Of a DNA stretch of 64,000 bases, positions 1-9,135 are shown one piece after another. Source of the DNA: UBA5796 sp040752455 (GTDB lineage: Bacteria; Chloroflexota; Anaerolineae; Anaerolineales; Villigracilaceae); NCBI GenBank assembly GCA_049324115.1, contig JBMOMN010000011.1:74587-138586 (forward strand), in the 5' to 3' direction. Every line of letters begins with the position of its first letter. Position 1 is the first letter of the stretch. The position numbers and the translations under genes were made by a program. A model generated the notes under the pieces. It was not told where the DNA came from. It saw nothing but the letters and a program-made list of their open reading frames with translations, and did no database searches.

Positions 1-271
1 GCAATGGGGCGAAGCCATCGGCGGGCAGAAGATCTTCCACATCGAAGACGAGCAGCGGGCCGTGGACTACGCCATGGGTCTGATCGCCCGCTCCTGGGGT
101 TACTTCGGCGACTTCCAGGACAACATGCGCGCCCGCCAGGACGAATCCAAGGTCGAGCAGGTCAGCAAGCCGATCGAGATGATCTGTCCCCGCTGCGGCG
201 CGCCCATCCCGGTGGAGGCCAAAAGCGGCCTGTTCAAATGCGGCTTCTGCAACACTACTCTGAAGTTATAG
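1..271 (+). CDS. C-terminal part of a zinc-ribbon protein, 5' end outside the window
   Basis: The frame is open from the left edge (first full codon at position 2) to a TAG at 269-271, giving 89 visible residues. The last 30 residues hold a zinc ribbon with two knuckles, CPRC (visible residues 62-65) and CGFC (80-83). The preceding part is polar and rich in Gln, Glu and Arg. The function of the full protein cannot be told from this fragment; a zinc-ribbon tail is common on membrane-associated or regulatory proteins. An internal ATG at 62 exists but the reading frame continues upstream without a stop, so I treat it as partial. Confidence 0.7.
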   Translation, partial: QWGEAIGGQKIFHIEDEQRAVDYAMGLIARSWGYFGDFQDNMRARQDESKVEQVSKPIEMICPRCGAPIPVEAKSGLFKCGFCNTTLKL

Positions 272-274
272 AAA

Positions 275-371
275 AACCGCGAAGACGCGAAGAACGCCAA
301 GGATTTGAGTCTGCACAAAGAAACCTTGGCGTTTTCTAGAAAAACTTCGCGCCCTTAGCGTCTTCGCGGTT
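275..371. repeat. intergenic inverted repeat, nested stems
   Basis: The outer arms AACCGCGAAGACGC (275-288) and its complement (358-371) match over 14 bp, and an inner pair around AACGCCAAGG (293-302) matches 324-333. It fills the gap between two rightward genes. It could fold as a long hairpin in RNA or be a small non-autonomous repeat; related 'CGCGAAG' and 'TCTTCGCGGTT' strings recur near 16.8 kb. Confidence 0.7.
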
Positions 372-379
372 AATATCCC

Positions 380-1276
380 ATGCCCGTAAAAGCCATTGTC
401 ACCGCCCCGCCTTACGCCGAGTTCCTCGACGAAGTGGTCCGCTACCCGGTCGTCTCCGGGCTGCGGCTCAACACCGTCATGCCGCTCAAGGAGACTCCCG
501 GCGAGGCCCTGGCGCGTCTTTGCGGCTACGGCCTGCCCGTCTGGGTGGACCTGAAAGGGCGGCAATTGCGGGTCGTAGGCGCGGCCGTCCCGCCGTACAC
601 CGAAGTCCGCCTGAGCCACCCGATCAGCCTCGACACCCCCGCCGACGCCTGGTTCTCGGACGGTAACGAACCGGCCCGCATCCTGGGCGTAGACGGCGAC
701 CGGCTGATCCTGGCCGACGGGCCGCGCCGCCTGATCGGGCCGGGCGAGTCGCTCAACATCCCGCACCCCTCGCTCAAAATCCACGGCACGCTGACGGAAA
801 CCGACCGGGCTTATCTCGAGGCGATGCGCGGCCTCGGCTTGCGCCAGGCCATGCTCTCTTACGTCGAATCCCCCGCCGACGTGGACGAAGTCCGCGCCCT
901 GCTGCCGGGGGCCGAAGTCCTGCTCAAGATCGAGTCGCCCAGGGGGCTGGACTTCGCCCGCCGGCACAAATCCGCTCACGGGCATCTGGTCGCGGCCCGC
1001 GGCGACCTGTTCGTCGAGGTCGGGCGTCCGCACCGCATCGCCCGCGCCCTGCGCGAGATCATCGCCGCCGACCCCGAAGCCGTGGTCGCCAGCCGCCTGT
1101 TCGACTCGCTGGCCTGCCAGCCCGTCCCGTCCAGCGCCGACATCGGCGACGCGGCTTTCCTGCTGGCCCTCGGCTACCGGACTTTCATGTTAGGCGATCA
1201 AATCTGTTTCAACCGGGATTCGGTCATCGCCGCCCTCAATTTGCTCGAAACCCTGGCCGGGGATTTGATTCGATGA
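380..1276 (+). CDS. short pyruvate kinase-like barrel protein
   Basis: This 298-aa protein looks like a truncated pyruvate kinase. Residues 183-186 (KIES) and 206-209 (ARGD) correspond to the KIEN and ARGDLG motifs that bind substrate and metal in pyruvate kinase, and 250-260 (PSSADIGDAAF) corresponds to the PTRAEVSDVAN segment. Residues about 70-125 could be the beta-barrel B domain. Family members are usually 460-590 aa and have a C-terminal allosteric domain that is absent here. The stop overlaps the start of nadE by four bases (ATGA), so the two are probably translationally coupled. Whether it makes pyruvate, or acts on another phospho-enol substrate, cannot be decided. Confidence 0.65.
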   Translation: MPVKAIVTAPPYAEFLDEVVRYPVVSGLRLNTVMPLKETPGEALARLCGYGLPVWVDLKGRQLRVVGAAVPPYTEVRLSHPISLDTPADAWFSDGNEPARILGVDGDRLILADGPRRLIGPGESLNIPHPSLKIHGTLTETDRAYLEAMRGLGLRQAMLSYVESPADVDEVRALLPGAEVLLKIESPRGLDFARRHKSAHGHLVAARGDLFVEVGRPHRIARALREIIAADPEAVVASRLFDSLACQPVPSSADIGDAAFLLALGYRTFMLGDQICFNRDSVIAALNLLETLAGDLIR

Positions 1277-2802
1277 AAATTGCCATTGCCCAGGTCAACA
1301 CCACCGTGGGGGATTTGGCGGGGAACGTCTCCCGCTGTGTAGACGCCGCTAAACGGGCCGCGGCCGGAAGTCCCGACCTGATCCTGTTCCCCGAGATGAC
1401 CGTCCCGGGCTACCCGCCGCGCGATATCCTGCTCGACGGGACTTTCATCCAGGCGGTTCAGGCCGCGACCCTCGACCTGGCCCGCCGCCTCGACGGGTTT
1501 CCCCCGGCCCTGGCCGGCTCGCTCGCCCCCGCCGGGACGACTTTCCCGCGCCATCCCAACCAGTTCAACGCCGCTTACCTGCTGCAAAACGGCGAGGCCC
1601 GTCTGGTCGCCGTCAAACGCCTGCTGCCGGTCTACGACGTGTTCCTCGAGCCGCGCTGGTTCGCGCCGGGCGGGTTCATGCCGCCGCTGGAGATCGCCGG
1701 GAAGCGGGTGGGGGTGCTGATCTGCGAAGATTTGTGGAGCGATGGCTACCCGGTCAGCCCGGCAAAAGAACTGCTGGAGGCCGGGGCCGAGGTGCTGGTC
1801 AACCTGTCGGCCTCGCCCTACCGCCCCGGCGTGCTGGACGAGCGCATCCGTCTCGGAGGGCGGACCGGTGTGCCGTTCGTTTTTGCCAACCTGGTCGGGG
1901 CAACGGATGAATTGATCTTCGACGGGCAGGGCTTTGCGCTGGATGCAGAGGGAAACCTGCTCGGCCAGTGCCCGGCCTTCGAGGAAGCGGTGCAAGTCTT
2001 CGACCTCGCCGCCGCGCCGGAAGCACCCGAAAAAATGGACGAAGCCGAGGAACTCTTCCGCGCCCTGGCCCTCGGCATCCGCGACTTTGCCCGCAAGAAC
2101 CGCCTGCGCCGAGCCGCGCTGGGGCTGTCCGGCGGCGTGGATTCGTCGCTGGCGGCTGTTCTCGCCGCCGAAGCCCTCGGCCCCGAAGCCGTGACCGGGA
2201 TCGCCATCCCCTCGCGCTACACCGACCCGCGCTCGACCGACAGCGCCGAGACCCTGGCGAAAAACCTGGGAATCGGCTTCCAGGTCGTCCCGCTCGAAGC
2301 GCTTCACGCCGCGGCCGAATCGGCCTTGAACAGCCTGCTCAAGAGCGAGACCGGGGCCGAGAACGCCCAGGCCCGCCTGCGGATGCTGGTCCTGATGGCT
2401 TTTGTCAACAAGCATGGGGGATTCCTGCTCAACACCAGCAACAAGACCGAGTTGTCGCTGGGTTACGCCACCCTCTACGGCGACATGGCCGGGGCGCTGG
2501 CTCCCCTGGCCGACCTGACCAAGCCCCAGGTCTACGCCCTGGTCCGCTGGGTCAACCGCGAACGGGAGGTCATCCCGCGCTTCTGCCTCGACCGTCCGCC
2601 CAGCGCCGAACTGCGCCCCGACCAGGTGGACCCGTTCGACTACGACCGCGTCTCCCCGGCGATGGAAGAACTCGTCCGCTCGAACCGGAGCGACCCGGCC
2701 CTGCGCCGCAGCGAACACAAACGCTGGCAGATGGGGATCGTGTTGAAAGTGAGTGAGAAATCGTTCGGGACGGGCAGGCTGGTGCCGGTGACGAGGGGCT
2801 AG
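1273..2802 (+). CDS. nadE: glutamine-dependent NAD(+) synthetase
   Basis: The 509-aa protein makes NAD from deamido-NAD, ATP and glutamine in the cytoplasm. The N-terminal nitrilase-type amidase domain (about 1-245) shows the catalytic triad as E41 (FPEM), K115 (VKRLLP) and C151 (ICEDLW). The C-terminal synthetase domain carries the pyrophosphate-binding SGGVDSS motif at 286-292 and the NKTELSLGY segment. It is somewhat shorter than many two-domain NadE proteins (about 540-680 aa) but all key residues are present. It starts inside the stop codon of the upstream pyruvate kinase-like gene. Confidence 0.95.
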   Translation: MKIAIAQVNTTVGDLAGNVSRCVDAAKRAAAGSPDLILFPEMTVPGYPPRDILLDGTFIQAVQAATLDLARRLDGFPPALAGSLAPAGTTFPRHPNQFNAAYLLQNGEARLVAVKRLLPVYDVFLEPRWFAPGGFMPPLEIAGKRVGVLICEDLWSDGYPVSPAKELLEAGAEVLVNLSASPYRPGVLDERIRLGGRTGVPFVFANLVGATDELIFDGQGFALDAEGNLLGQCPAFEEAVQVFDLAAAPEAPEKMDEAEELFRALALGIRDFARKNRLRRAALGLSGGVDSSLAAVLAAEALGPEAVTGIAIPSRYTDPRSTDSAETLAKNLGIGFQVVPLEALHAAAESALNSLLKSETGAENAQARLRMLVLMAFVNKHGGFLLNTSNKTELSLGYATLYGDMAGALAPLADLTKPQVYALVRWVNREREVIPRFCLDRPPSAELRPDQVDPFDYDRVSPAMEELVRSNRSDPALRRSEHKRWQMGIVLKVSEKSFGTGRLVPVTRG

Positions 2803-2833
2803 GGGGAGGATTTGCCGGGCTTGGACTTTTACC

Positions 2834-4039
2834 CTATTCGAAGATCACTTTGATGGCTTTCTCTTTCCCCTTATTCGAGGCGACCCGGATGGCTTCCTTG
2901 AAGTCTTTGCGCGGGAAGCGATGGGTGATCAGCCCGGTGATGTCGAATTTGCCCTGGCGGAAGAACTCGATCACCCGCTCGTAATCGTGCTTGCGCTGGC
3001 CGTTCCATTCGCTCTGCCCGTGCATGAACGAGCCGATCAGGTTGACGTGGGAGTACCACACCAGGCTCAGGTCGAGGTTTTTCATCGGGGCCATGTGCAG
3101 GCCGACGATGACCACCGCCCCGCTGGCCCGCGTCCAGCGCAGGCTGTCCGTCAGGCTCGCTTCGTTCCCGACGCAATCGTAGACCGCGTCGAAGCCGTCG
3201 AGGACGATGCCTTTGTTGAGGGGGGCGGTGAAATATTTCCCGCCGGTGATCCTGGCGGCCTCAGCGTATCCGTCCCGCCCGCGCAGGATGTGCTTCGCGC
3301 CCAAGCGTTCGGCCAGCGCCGCCTGGTGCGGATAACGCGCCACCACGCTGATCTCCGCCCCGGGCGCGACAGCCCGGATCACCATCGTGGTCAACAGGCC
3401 GATGATCCCGGCCCCGTAGACCAGGACCTTCCCGCCGTCTTCGGGCGGCTGGCGCAGGACGGCCTGCACGACGATCCCCAGCGGCTCGACGAACAGCGCC
3501 TGGTCGGGGGTCAGGTCCGGCGGGCAGGGGTAGACGTCGCCCTCGTGGGCCACGTAACCCGTCCCAAATCCGCCGCCCCTGCCGTGCCGTCCCGGTTCGG
3601 AGCGATTGACGCAGAAGCGCTGGTTCCCCTCGGCGCAGTAGCGGCACACCGGCTGGATGCCCAGGGACAGGCAGTGCGCGCCGTAATGGTACGAATCCAT
3701 GATGACCCGGTCGCCGGGCTTGAACCGCGTCACCCCCGGACCCGTTTCCGTGACCGTGCTGACCACCTCGTGTCCCAGCCAGAAGCGGCTGAGGCCCGGC
3801 AGGGCCGAGGGAGCCACCGAAGGGTCGGCGTGGACGTAGAGCAGCGACAGGTCCGAGGCGCAGATGCCGCAGCCCTGGTTCTCGACCCGCACCCAGTCCG
3901 GGCCGGGCAGCGGACCGTCGGGCAGGTCGGCCACACGCGCCGACGAAAGCGGCGTCCAGACGAAGCCCGGCCAGAGCGGCGTGACGGCCTTCGTCAACAG
4001 GATGCGGGGGATGTGTTTGTCCACGTAGATGGCGCGCAC
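2834..4039 (-). CDS. zinc-dependent medium-chain alcohol dehydrogenase family protein
   Basis: The 401-aa protein has the MDR layout: an N-terminal catalytic domain with CGICASD (57-63), GHE (89-91) and a cysteine group (C123, C132, C135, C143) for catalytic and structural zinc, then a Rossmann domain with GAGIIG near 209-214 for NAD(P). It resembles threonine or polyol dehydrogenases more than classical ethanol dehydrogenase, but the substrate is unknown. It lies 16 bp after the 492-aa unknown gene on the same strand and is probably cotranscribed with it. Confidence 0.8.
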   Translation of the reverse strand: MRAIYVDKHIPRILLTKAVTPLWPGFVWTPLSSARVADLPDGPLPGPDWVRVENQGCGICASDLSLLYVHADPSVAPSALPGLSRFWLGHEVVSTVTETGPGVTRFKPGDRVIMDSYHYGAHCLSLGIQPVCRYCAEGNQRFCVNRSEPGRHGRGGGFGTGYVAHEGDVYPCPPDLTPDQALFVEPLGIVVQAVLRQPPEDGGKVLVYGAGIIGLLTTMVIRAVAPGAEISVVARYPHQAALAERLGAKHILRGRDGYAEAARITGGKYFTAPLNKGIVLDGFDAVYDCVGNEASLTDSLRWTRASGAVVIVGLHMAPMKNLDLSLVWYSHVNLIGSFMHGQSEWNGQRKHDYERVIEFFRQGKFDITGLITHRFPRKDFKEAIRVASNKGKEKAIKVIFE

Positions 4040-4055
4040 GGCTAACTCCTGGGAA

Positions 4056-5534
4056 TCATTCGGTCAGGCGGTGCAGCCCGTCGGCTGCGGGTTCGTAAGT
4101 GTGCCAGTCTTGCGGGACACGCGCTTCGATCTGGAGATGACCGGCGTCCATGTACTCCCAGATCACCTGGAAGGGGGCCTTGCCGGCCTGCCATTTTTCC
4201 ACCATCACCACGCCGTGGCCGGGCAGGACGGTGAAGACCACCTGGCGCGGGTCGGCGGGGTTCAGCAGGGCCTGGGCGCGTGAGAAAGCCTGGCGGATGC
4301 CGTTGGCCTGGGCTTCGGTGGCGCAGGAGACGGGGTAATGGTAATACGGCGGATCGAGGGACGCGTATTCGACGAAACCGGGATGGTAAGCCGCGACGCC
4401 GCGATGCCCGTGCAGTTTCGAGCGCGCTACCGGGACCTGGAAAGTGGTCCTGCCCCCCTGCGTTTCCAGGTCGAACGGGACCCTCGGCAGGGGCTGATCC
4501 ATGGCGATCATCTCGACCGCCTCCGACGAGGGCGGGTCGTTGCGTTTGTTTTCCACGTGGCGGATCACGGCCCCCTGGCCGTCGGGGCGCACGCCGGTGA
4601 TGATAGCCAGCTCGTCCTCGGTGATATTGTCCTTGTCCACCGGGCGGGCGCTGCCGGTGATGGTGGCGACGAGCGCTTCCAGGCGGGGTTCCCAGGTGGC
4701 AAAGCAGCCTTCGCTGTACTGCTCGGCAACCGCATGTCCCACTGCCGGGACCTGAACCATGTCCGCAACCCGGACCACCTGGGTGAAGAATCCCCGCTGC
4801 CCCAGTTCACGCGAAGCCACCCTCATCGCGGCAGGCGTGGACAACTCGCGCCACAGACTGTGAGGGATCAGCCCGCCGGCTACCTGGTGGCCGGTCACTT
4901 CGTGCGTGCTAAGCCCGGTCACTGTGCGGAGGACGATCTCCTTGTAGAAGCCGTTATCGTCCCCGGCCTCGATGCGGGGATGCGCCCCGACCAGGTCGAA
5001 GAGATAAGCCGTTTGCGGCTCGTCCTCCCCGACGACGAGCAGGATGCGGATGCTTTTGGCTTGGGTCTGCAAAAGGCGTTCGAGGGCGAGGATCGGCCCG
5101 CCGCGCAACCCCTGGTAAACCAGCGTCTGGTAGGCGGTCGGGACCAGACCCTCGAACGAAAAGTCAGCCGGGTCCACCGGGTCTTTCGCCAGGGCGTTTT
5201 CGAAATGGTCCATCAATTTTTGGAACTCTCCCGGACGGGCATGGACCAGGGTGAGGGTGGTCGGCGTATGCGAAAGCCCGAACCGCCGCCGTCCGGTAAA
5301 CATGACGGCTTCGCGCCAGTTCAGCGGGCGGGCGAACGGGGCAGTGGCCAGGAGCAGGTCGGTGTGCCGGTCCGGCTGCCCCTGAACGTTATGCCCGAGG
5401 GCGCGGAACGTGTCCAGCAGGCCGGAAATGACCTGTTCCAGCAGGGGCGTCGTTTGCCCGGGGACAAAAAATAGATTGATCTTGCGGAGCCAGGGATGGA
5501 CGTGGTCTTTGGGGGTGGCAGGCGCATGTTCCAT
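4056..5534 (-). CDS. conserved-looking protein of unknown function, 492 aa
   Basis: I do not recognise a family. The protein is soluble: no signal peptide or membrane segment is visible. It has a Rossmann-like stretch (ILLVVGEDEPQTAYLFDLVG near residue 165), a His-rich segment (SKLHGHRGVAAYHPG near 385) and a run of aromatic residues (DPPYYHYPVSC near 405). Codon use is like its neighbours, which supports a real gene. It precedes the MDR dehydrogenase by 16 bp, so the two may act on the same metabolite. Confidence 0.6.
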   Translation of the reverse strand: MEHAPATPKDHVHPWLRKINLFFVPGQTTPLLEQVISGLLDTFRALGHNVQGQPDRHTDLLLATAPFARPLNWREAVMFTGRRRFGLSHTPTTLTLVHARPGEFQKLMDHFENALAKDPVDPADFSFEGLVPTAYQTLVYQGLRGGPILALERLLQTQAKSIRILLVVGEDEPQTAYLFDLVGAHPRIEAGDDNGFYKEIVLRTVTGLSTHEVTGHQVAGGLIPHSLWRELSTPAAMRVASRELGQRGFFTQVVRVADMVQVPAVGHAVAEQYSEGCFATWEPRLEALVATITGSARPVDKDNITEDELAIITGVRPDGQGAVIRHVENKRNDPPSSEAVEMIAMDQPLPRVPFDLETQGGRTTFQVPVARSKLHGHRGVAAYHPGFVEYASLDPPYYHYPVSCATEAQANGIRQAFSRAQALLNPADPRQVVFTVLPGHGVVMVEKWQAGKAPFQVIWEYMDAGHLQIEARVPQDWHTYEPAADGLHRLTE

Positions 5535-5647
5535 AAGCTACTCCTCCAACCGGTAAAAAAAACGGGAAATGCGGTTATGGATTATCGAACCAATTCACCC
5601 TTTATAACATCAATTTTCGTAAAAAGTTTTCGCAATCCCGGCCTTGC

Positions 5648-6556
5648 TCAAACCATCGTGACGCAATTCCCCCCGGCCAGTTTGCTGCGATACATCAACC
5701 TGTCGGCCCGTTCGATGATGGCTTCCGGGGTGTCCTCCAGGCGGAGCTGGGTCGCCCCGATGGAGACGGTCAACTTGACCTGTTCCTCCCCGAAGGGCAA
5801 CTGGGCATTCTCGACCAGGACGCGCAGCTTGTGGGCGGTGGCTGCCAGCCCGGCCTCCTCGACCCCGAACAGGATCGCCAGGAACTCATCCCCGCCCCAA
5901 CGGCCGAACGCGTCGGTCTCGCGCAGGTTGAATTTCATCGTGCTGGAAATGATCCGCAAGGCCACGTCCCCGATCTTGTGGCCGTAGTTATCGTTGATCG
6001 GCTTGAAGCGGTCGGCGTCAATGAAGAGCACCCCGCAGCCCAGTTTGTGCTGGTGGAATTCGTGCAAAGCGGACGACAACTTGATCTCGAGGAAACGCCG
6101 GTTGCCGATCTCGGTCAACGGGTCACGCAGGGTCTCCCTTTCGAGTTCGATGATGCGCTGCTGGGCGGCGATCCGGGAGGTGATTTCGTTGAAACTTTCC
6201 ACAGCGCCGACGATCTTCCCGTCACGGTCGTATAAGGGCGCGGTCCGCACCGAGACCGGGACGCGATAACCGTCGGCGTGGCGCAGGTAAACGTCGGCGT
6301 AACGCGGCTTGCCGTCGCGCATGGTCCACAGCAGCGGACAGCCGGTCATGCAAAGCTGGGTCCCGTTTTCGGTGATGTGGTTGAGGATATTCTGGAAACA
6401 ATAACTGCCCACGATCCTGTCGGAAGGATAGCCGGTGATCCGCTCGGAACCGTGGTTCCAGAAGGTGATCCGGCGTTCGGTGTCTACGAAATAAACCCCG
6501 TCGTGCAAGTTTTCCAGGATATGCTTGTATAACTCGTCAGTAAGTTCGATCGTCAT
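5648..6556 (-). CDS. PAS-GGDEF diguanylate cyclase
   Basis: The 302-aa protein has an N-terminal PAS domain (about 8-128) and a C-terminal GGDEF domain (about 140-302) that makes cyclic di-GMP. The active site is intact (GGDEF 221-225, with FIDADRFK at 178-185), and an RETD inhibitory site (212-215) lies exactly five residues before it, so product inhibition is expected. The PAS domain holds cysteines at C53, C69 and C73 (the last two in a CMTGC context) that recur in some PAS-GGDEF proteins and might sense redox state. There is no signal peptide, so it is cytoplasmic. It follows the DinB-like gene by 34 bp. Confidence 0.9.
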   Translation of the reverse strand: MTIELTDELYKHILENLHDGVYFVDTERRITFWNHGSERITGYPSDRIVGSYCFQNILNHITENGTQLCMTGCPLLWTMRDGKPRYADVYLRHADGYRVPVSVRTAPLYDRDGKIVGAVESFNEITSRIAAQQRIIELERETLRDPLTEIGNRRFLEIKLSSALHEFHQHKLGCGVLFIDADRFKPINDNYGHKIGDVALRIISSTMKFNLRETDAFGRWGGDEFLAILFGVEEAGLAATAHKLRVLVENAQLPFGEEQVKLTVSIGATQLRLEDTPEAIIERADRLMYRSKLAGGNCVTMV

Positions 6557-6590
6557 CTCGGTCTGCCAATAAAATTAAGTAAAGGTTGGG

Positions 6591-7079
6591 TCAGTGGCGG
6601 TCGAGGAGCGGTTGCTCCTGGTCCTTGAGCCATTCGCGCAGGTCATTGCCGTGTTCGGCGGTCTCGTGGTGGATGAAAACGCCGATCATGCGGGAAATGG
6701 TGCCTTCCCCGCCCCAGGGATAGACGAGCGGCGTCCTGAATTTGTCTTCCGGCACCGAGCGGAGGGTCTCGATCAGGATCTGGCGGGTGCGCTCCCATTC
6801 GAGACGGGTCGCCTCGTAATCTATCGCTTCGCGGGTCGAGACGGTCTCGGCGTTGTAAACGTCAATGCCGCGGGCGGCCGGAGTCCCGATTTCGTCCCCG
6901 CCGATGTGGGCGCGGATGGCGGCGATGAGGGCGTCATCCCAGCCCGTCATGTGGGCCAGGAGTTCCTTGATCGTCCAGCCGGGATAGATATCCTTGCGGC
7001 GGTCAATCTCCGGGAGTGCGGCCCGGATGCCGTCACGGGCTTCTTCAAGTTGGTGGATGAGGGATTCGATTTCGTCCAT
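6591..7079 (-). CDS. DinB-fold protein, ClbS/DfsB-like
   Basis: The 162-aa protein has the four-helix DinB-superfamily pattern: WTIKELLAHMTGWDD near 35-49 with H43, and FIHHETAEH near 135-143 with H137/H138 and H143 as likely metal ligands. ClbS/DfsB members include a cyclopropane hydrolase that protects against colibactin, while other DinB-fold proteins are thiol-dependent transferases; neither activity can be assigned. It probably heads the leftward run that continues into the diguanylate cyclase. Confidence 0.75.
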   Translation of the reverse strand: MDEIESLIHQLEEARDGIRAALPEIDRRKDIYPGWTIKELLAHMTGWDDALIAAIRAHIGGDEIGTPAARGIDVYNAETVSTREAIDYEATRLEWERTRQILIETLRSVPEDKFRTPLVYPWGGEGTISRMIGVFIHHETAEHGNDLREWLKDQEQPLLDRH

Positions 7080-7149
7080 GTGTATCGCTCCGTTGCCGGT
7101 TGCTCGAATGGGTGGGCTTGCTCGTTCTTTCCAGGCGGCGAATTAATCT

Positions 7150-7179
7150 TTTATAACATGCGACGTGGACAGATTACAA
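7150..7179 (-). promoter_or_regulatory. possible promoter for the DinB-like gene
   Basis: On the minus strand TTGTAA (7179-7174) is followed after 18 bp by TATAAA (7155-7150), about 70 bp before the DinB-like start. The spacing fits a housekeeping sigma factor, but the match is only moderate. Confidence 0.35.
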
Positions 7180-7211
7180 GGTGTAAGAAATCACTTGTGC
7201 CGGATTACACC

Positions 7212-7994
7212 TCAGACCTCGACCTGGATGGCGCTGCCGCTCTCGTAGCGTCTCAGGCCCCGGTAAAAGACCAGCAGCGCCAGGCTGAAAAGGACGGCGG
7301 TCCCCAGGGTAAGCTGACCCAGGGCCTGCCAGGTGAAGGCCCGCACCACCTCGACCGGGACCGCGCCAATCAGCGCGGCGGGGACGAGGGTGAACAGCAC
7401 CAGTTTGGCCGGGTTGTCGAACAGGCTGATCGGGTAGAGGGCAAAGGTGATGATGGCGTTCCAGGCGACCATCGAGAACCCGCTGGCGTTGCCCAGCCAG
7501 AAGGTCAGGCTGTGGACGATGGTCATGAACGAAACGAAGACGACCGCGGCCAGCACCACGCTGACGAAGAATCGTCCCAGCCCGTCCCAGGTGAAGTGGC
7601 CGGATATGGCGAAGCTGATGATCCCGTAGGTGAAATCGCCCAACCCACTGGGGATGGAGCGGCTGGCCAGGACGTGCAGCAGCACCGGCCGGGGCAGCGA
7701 CAGGTAATAATCCAGGCGGCCGTTGGCGATGATCTCGCTCAGGCTGGCGATGTTGCCAAAGAGCATCACACCCAGGCCGAAGGCGCTGGCGGCCACCCCG
7801 AACAAGACGAACATGTCCGAAAGCTGCCAGCCGCGGATGTTCTCGAAGCGGTCGAAGAAGATGATCCAGAACACGAAATAGAAGGCGTTGTTGAGCATCA
7901 TCATCACCACCTGGGCGATGAACGGCCCGCGGAATTCCATCGAGGAAAGCAGGTTGGCTTTCCAGACCGCGGCCAGGAACTTGAGTTCGCGCAT
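7212..7994 (-). CDS. ABC-2 type transporter permease
   Basis: The 260-aa protein has about six hydrophobic segments and the layout of the ABC-2 permeases that pair with another permease and an ATPase in exporters of unknown substrate. The stop of the preceding permease and this start are 3 bp apart, so the two form a heterodimer candidate. It ends the exporter operon that begins with the ATPase at 10685. The substrate cannot be inferred. Confidence 0.85.
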   Translation of the reverse strand: MRELKFLAAVWKANLLSSMEFRGPFIAQVVMMMLNNAFYFVFWIIFFDRFENIRGWQLSDMFVLFGVAASAFGLGVMLFGNIASLSEIIANGRLDYYLSLPRPVLLHVLASRSIPSGLGDFTYGIISFAISGHFTWDGLGRFFVSVVLAAVVFVSFMTIVHSLTFWLGNASGFSMVAWNAIITFALYPISLFDNPAKLVLFTLVPAALIGAVPVEVVRAFTWQALGQLTLGTAVLFSLALLVFYRGLRRYESGSAIQVEV

Positions 7995-7997
7995 TCC

Positions 7998-8783
7998 CTA
8001 GCCTCCGTTGATCGCCAGCCGCTGGACGCTGCGCTGGTAGATAAAATACAGGACCAGGGCCAGCACCGACAGCCATCCCGCCTGGATGCCCAGCAGCGTG
8101 ACGAAACGCGCCGGGTCCGGCTCGACGAAGAGCCGCGCCGGGGCGTAAACGATGTAGGCGAACGGCATGGCCCCCGCAATGGATCGCAGCCAGGCCGGGA
8201 ACAGGTCGAGCGGGATGAACAATCCGCCCGTCACCTGGACGAATTTCTGGTAGATCCACTCGAAGGGGGCCACTTCCTCGGTGACGAAAGCCAGCAGGCC
8301 GATCATGGCGTTGAAGCAGAAGTGGATGCTCCAGGCCAGGAGAATGACCGGGAGCGCCATCAGCCAACCGGTCCAGGGGGGAGGCGGGCCGGCGATGACC
8401 CAGACGGTGAGCGTCCCGAAGCCGGCCAGCATCAGGGCGCGGACGAGGCTGTCCCCGATCCCCACGCTGAAATGATAGAGCAGGAAGTTGAAGGGTTTGT
8501 TGAGCAGGTAAGCGATCGAGCCGTCCTTGACAGCGGTCGAGATGGCGTTGGTCAGGCGCGGTTTGCTCAACTCGATCACCTCGGCCAGCATGAAGTACCA
8601 CATGATGCTGTCGAGCGAGAGGCCGATGCTGGCCTCCACGTCGGTCACGGCGTAAGTGACCCGCCACAGGGAGCTGAAGATCCACATGAAGATCACAATC
8701 GCCAGGCTGCGCCAGAACATCTCGCCGGGGTAGGCCAGGTTGTTGAGTAATTGGGTCTTGAAGATGAACCAGTACTTTTTCAT
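7998..8783 (-). CDS. ABC-2 type transporter permease
   Basis: This 261-aa membrane protein has an N-terminal helix after a short basic start (MKKYWFIFKTQ) and about six membrane segments. It belongs with the downstream permease and the ATPase and small protein encoded upstream. A 350-bp gap holding the 17-bp tandem array separates it from the small protein, so transcription would have to run through the array if the four genes form one operon. Confidence 0.85.
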   Translation of the reverse strand: MKKYWFIFKTQLLNNLAYPGEMFWRSLAIVIFMWIFSSLWRVTYAVTDVEASIGLSLDSIMWYFMLAEVIELSKPRLTNAISTAVKDGSIAYLLNKPFNFLLYHFSVGIGDSLVRALMLAGFGTLTVWVIAGPPPPWTGWLMALPVILLAWSIHFCFNAMIGLLAFVTEEVAPFEWIYQKFVQVTGGLFIPLDLFPAWLRSIAGAMPFAYIVYAPARLFVEPDPARFVTLLGIQAGWLSVLALVLYFIYQRSVQRLAINGG

Positions 8784-9135
8784 GGCGGGCTTAAACCTTC
8801 ACCCGGAAAATCATGATCAAGGAGTGCAAGCTTCAGCTTGCGGGTTCCCGGCGGACTGGAGTTCCCAGCGGACTGAAGTTCCCAGCGGACTGAAGTTCCC
8901 AGCGGACTGAAGTTCCCAGCGGACTGAAGTTCCCAGCGGACTGAAGTTCCCAGCGGACTGAAGTTCCCAGCGGACTGGAGTTCCCAGCGAACTGAAGTTC
9001 CCAGCGAACTGAAGTTCCCAGCGAACTGAAGTTCCCAGCGGACTGAAGTCCGCACTCCAGGAATTTTCGGATAAGTTCCAAAGTCTGCACTCCAGGTGAT
9101 CTGTGATTTGCTGAAATTAACTTCTCAGGCGGTGT
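8784..9135. repeat. gap with 12 tandem copies of a 17-bp unit
   Basis: Positions 8844-9047 hold 12 units of 17 bp. On the minus strand each contains CTTCAGTCCGC or a close variant (some units have GTTCGC), followed by TGGGAA. The array is bracketed by GGAGTGC at 8821 and GCACTCC at 9051-9057, so the whole looks like one element with inverted ends. Some units differ by single bases and variants are clustered, which suggests local unit duplication. No credible gene is seen here; 17 is not a multiple of three. Confidence 0.9.

Noticed and set aside
1198..2718. A 506-codon open frame on the minus strand.
   Set aside because: It is antisense to nadE, which has all catalytic motifs. The composition is typical of an antisense shadow.
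6594..8750. A 718-codon open frame on the plus strand.
   Set aside because: It lies opposite the DinB-like and two ABC permease genes, is rich in Arg, Gly, Asp and Gln as expected of an antisense frame in high-GC DNA, and shows no domain.
8844..9047. Tandem array considered as a CRISPR.
   Set aside because: Units are 17 bp with no spacers and no cas gene is present in the window.
8780..9090. Minus-strand frames of 85-91 codons with SAGNFSPLGT-like repeats.
   Set aside because: They are only translations of the 17-bp array in different frames.
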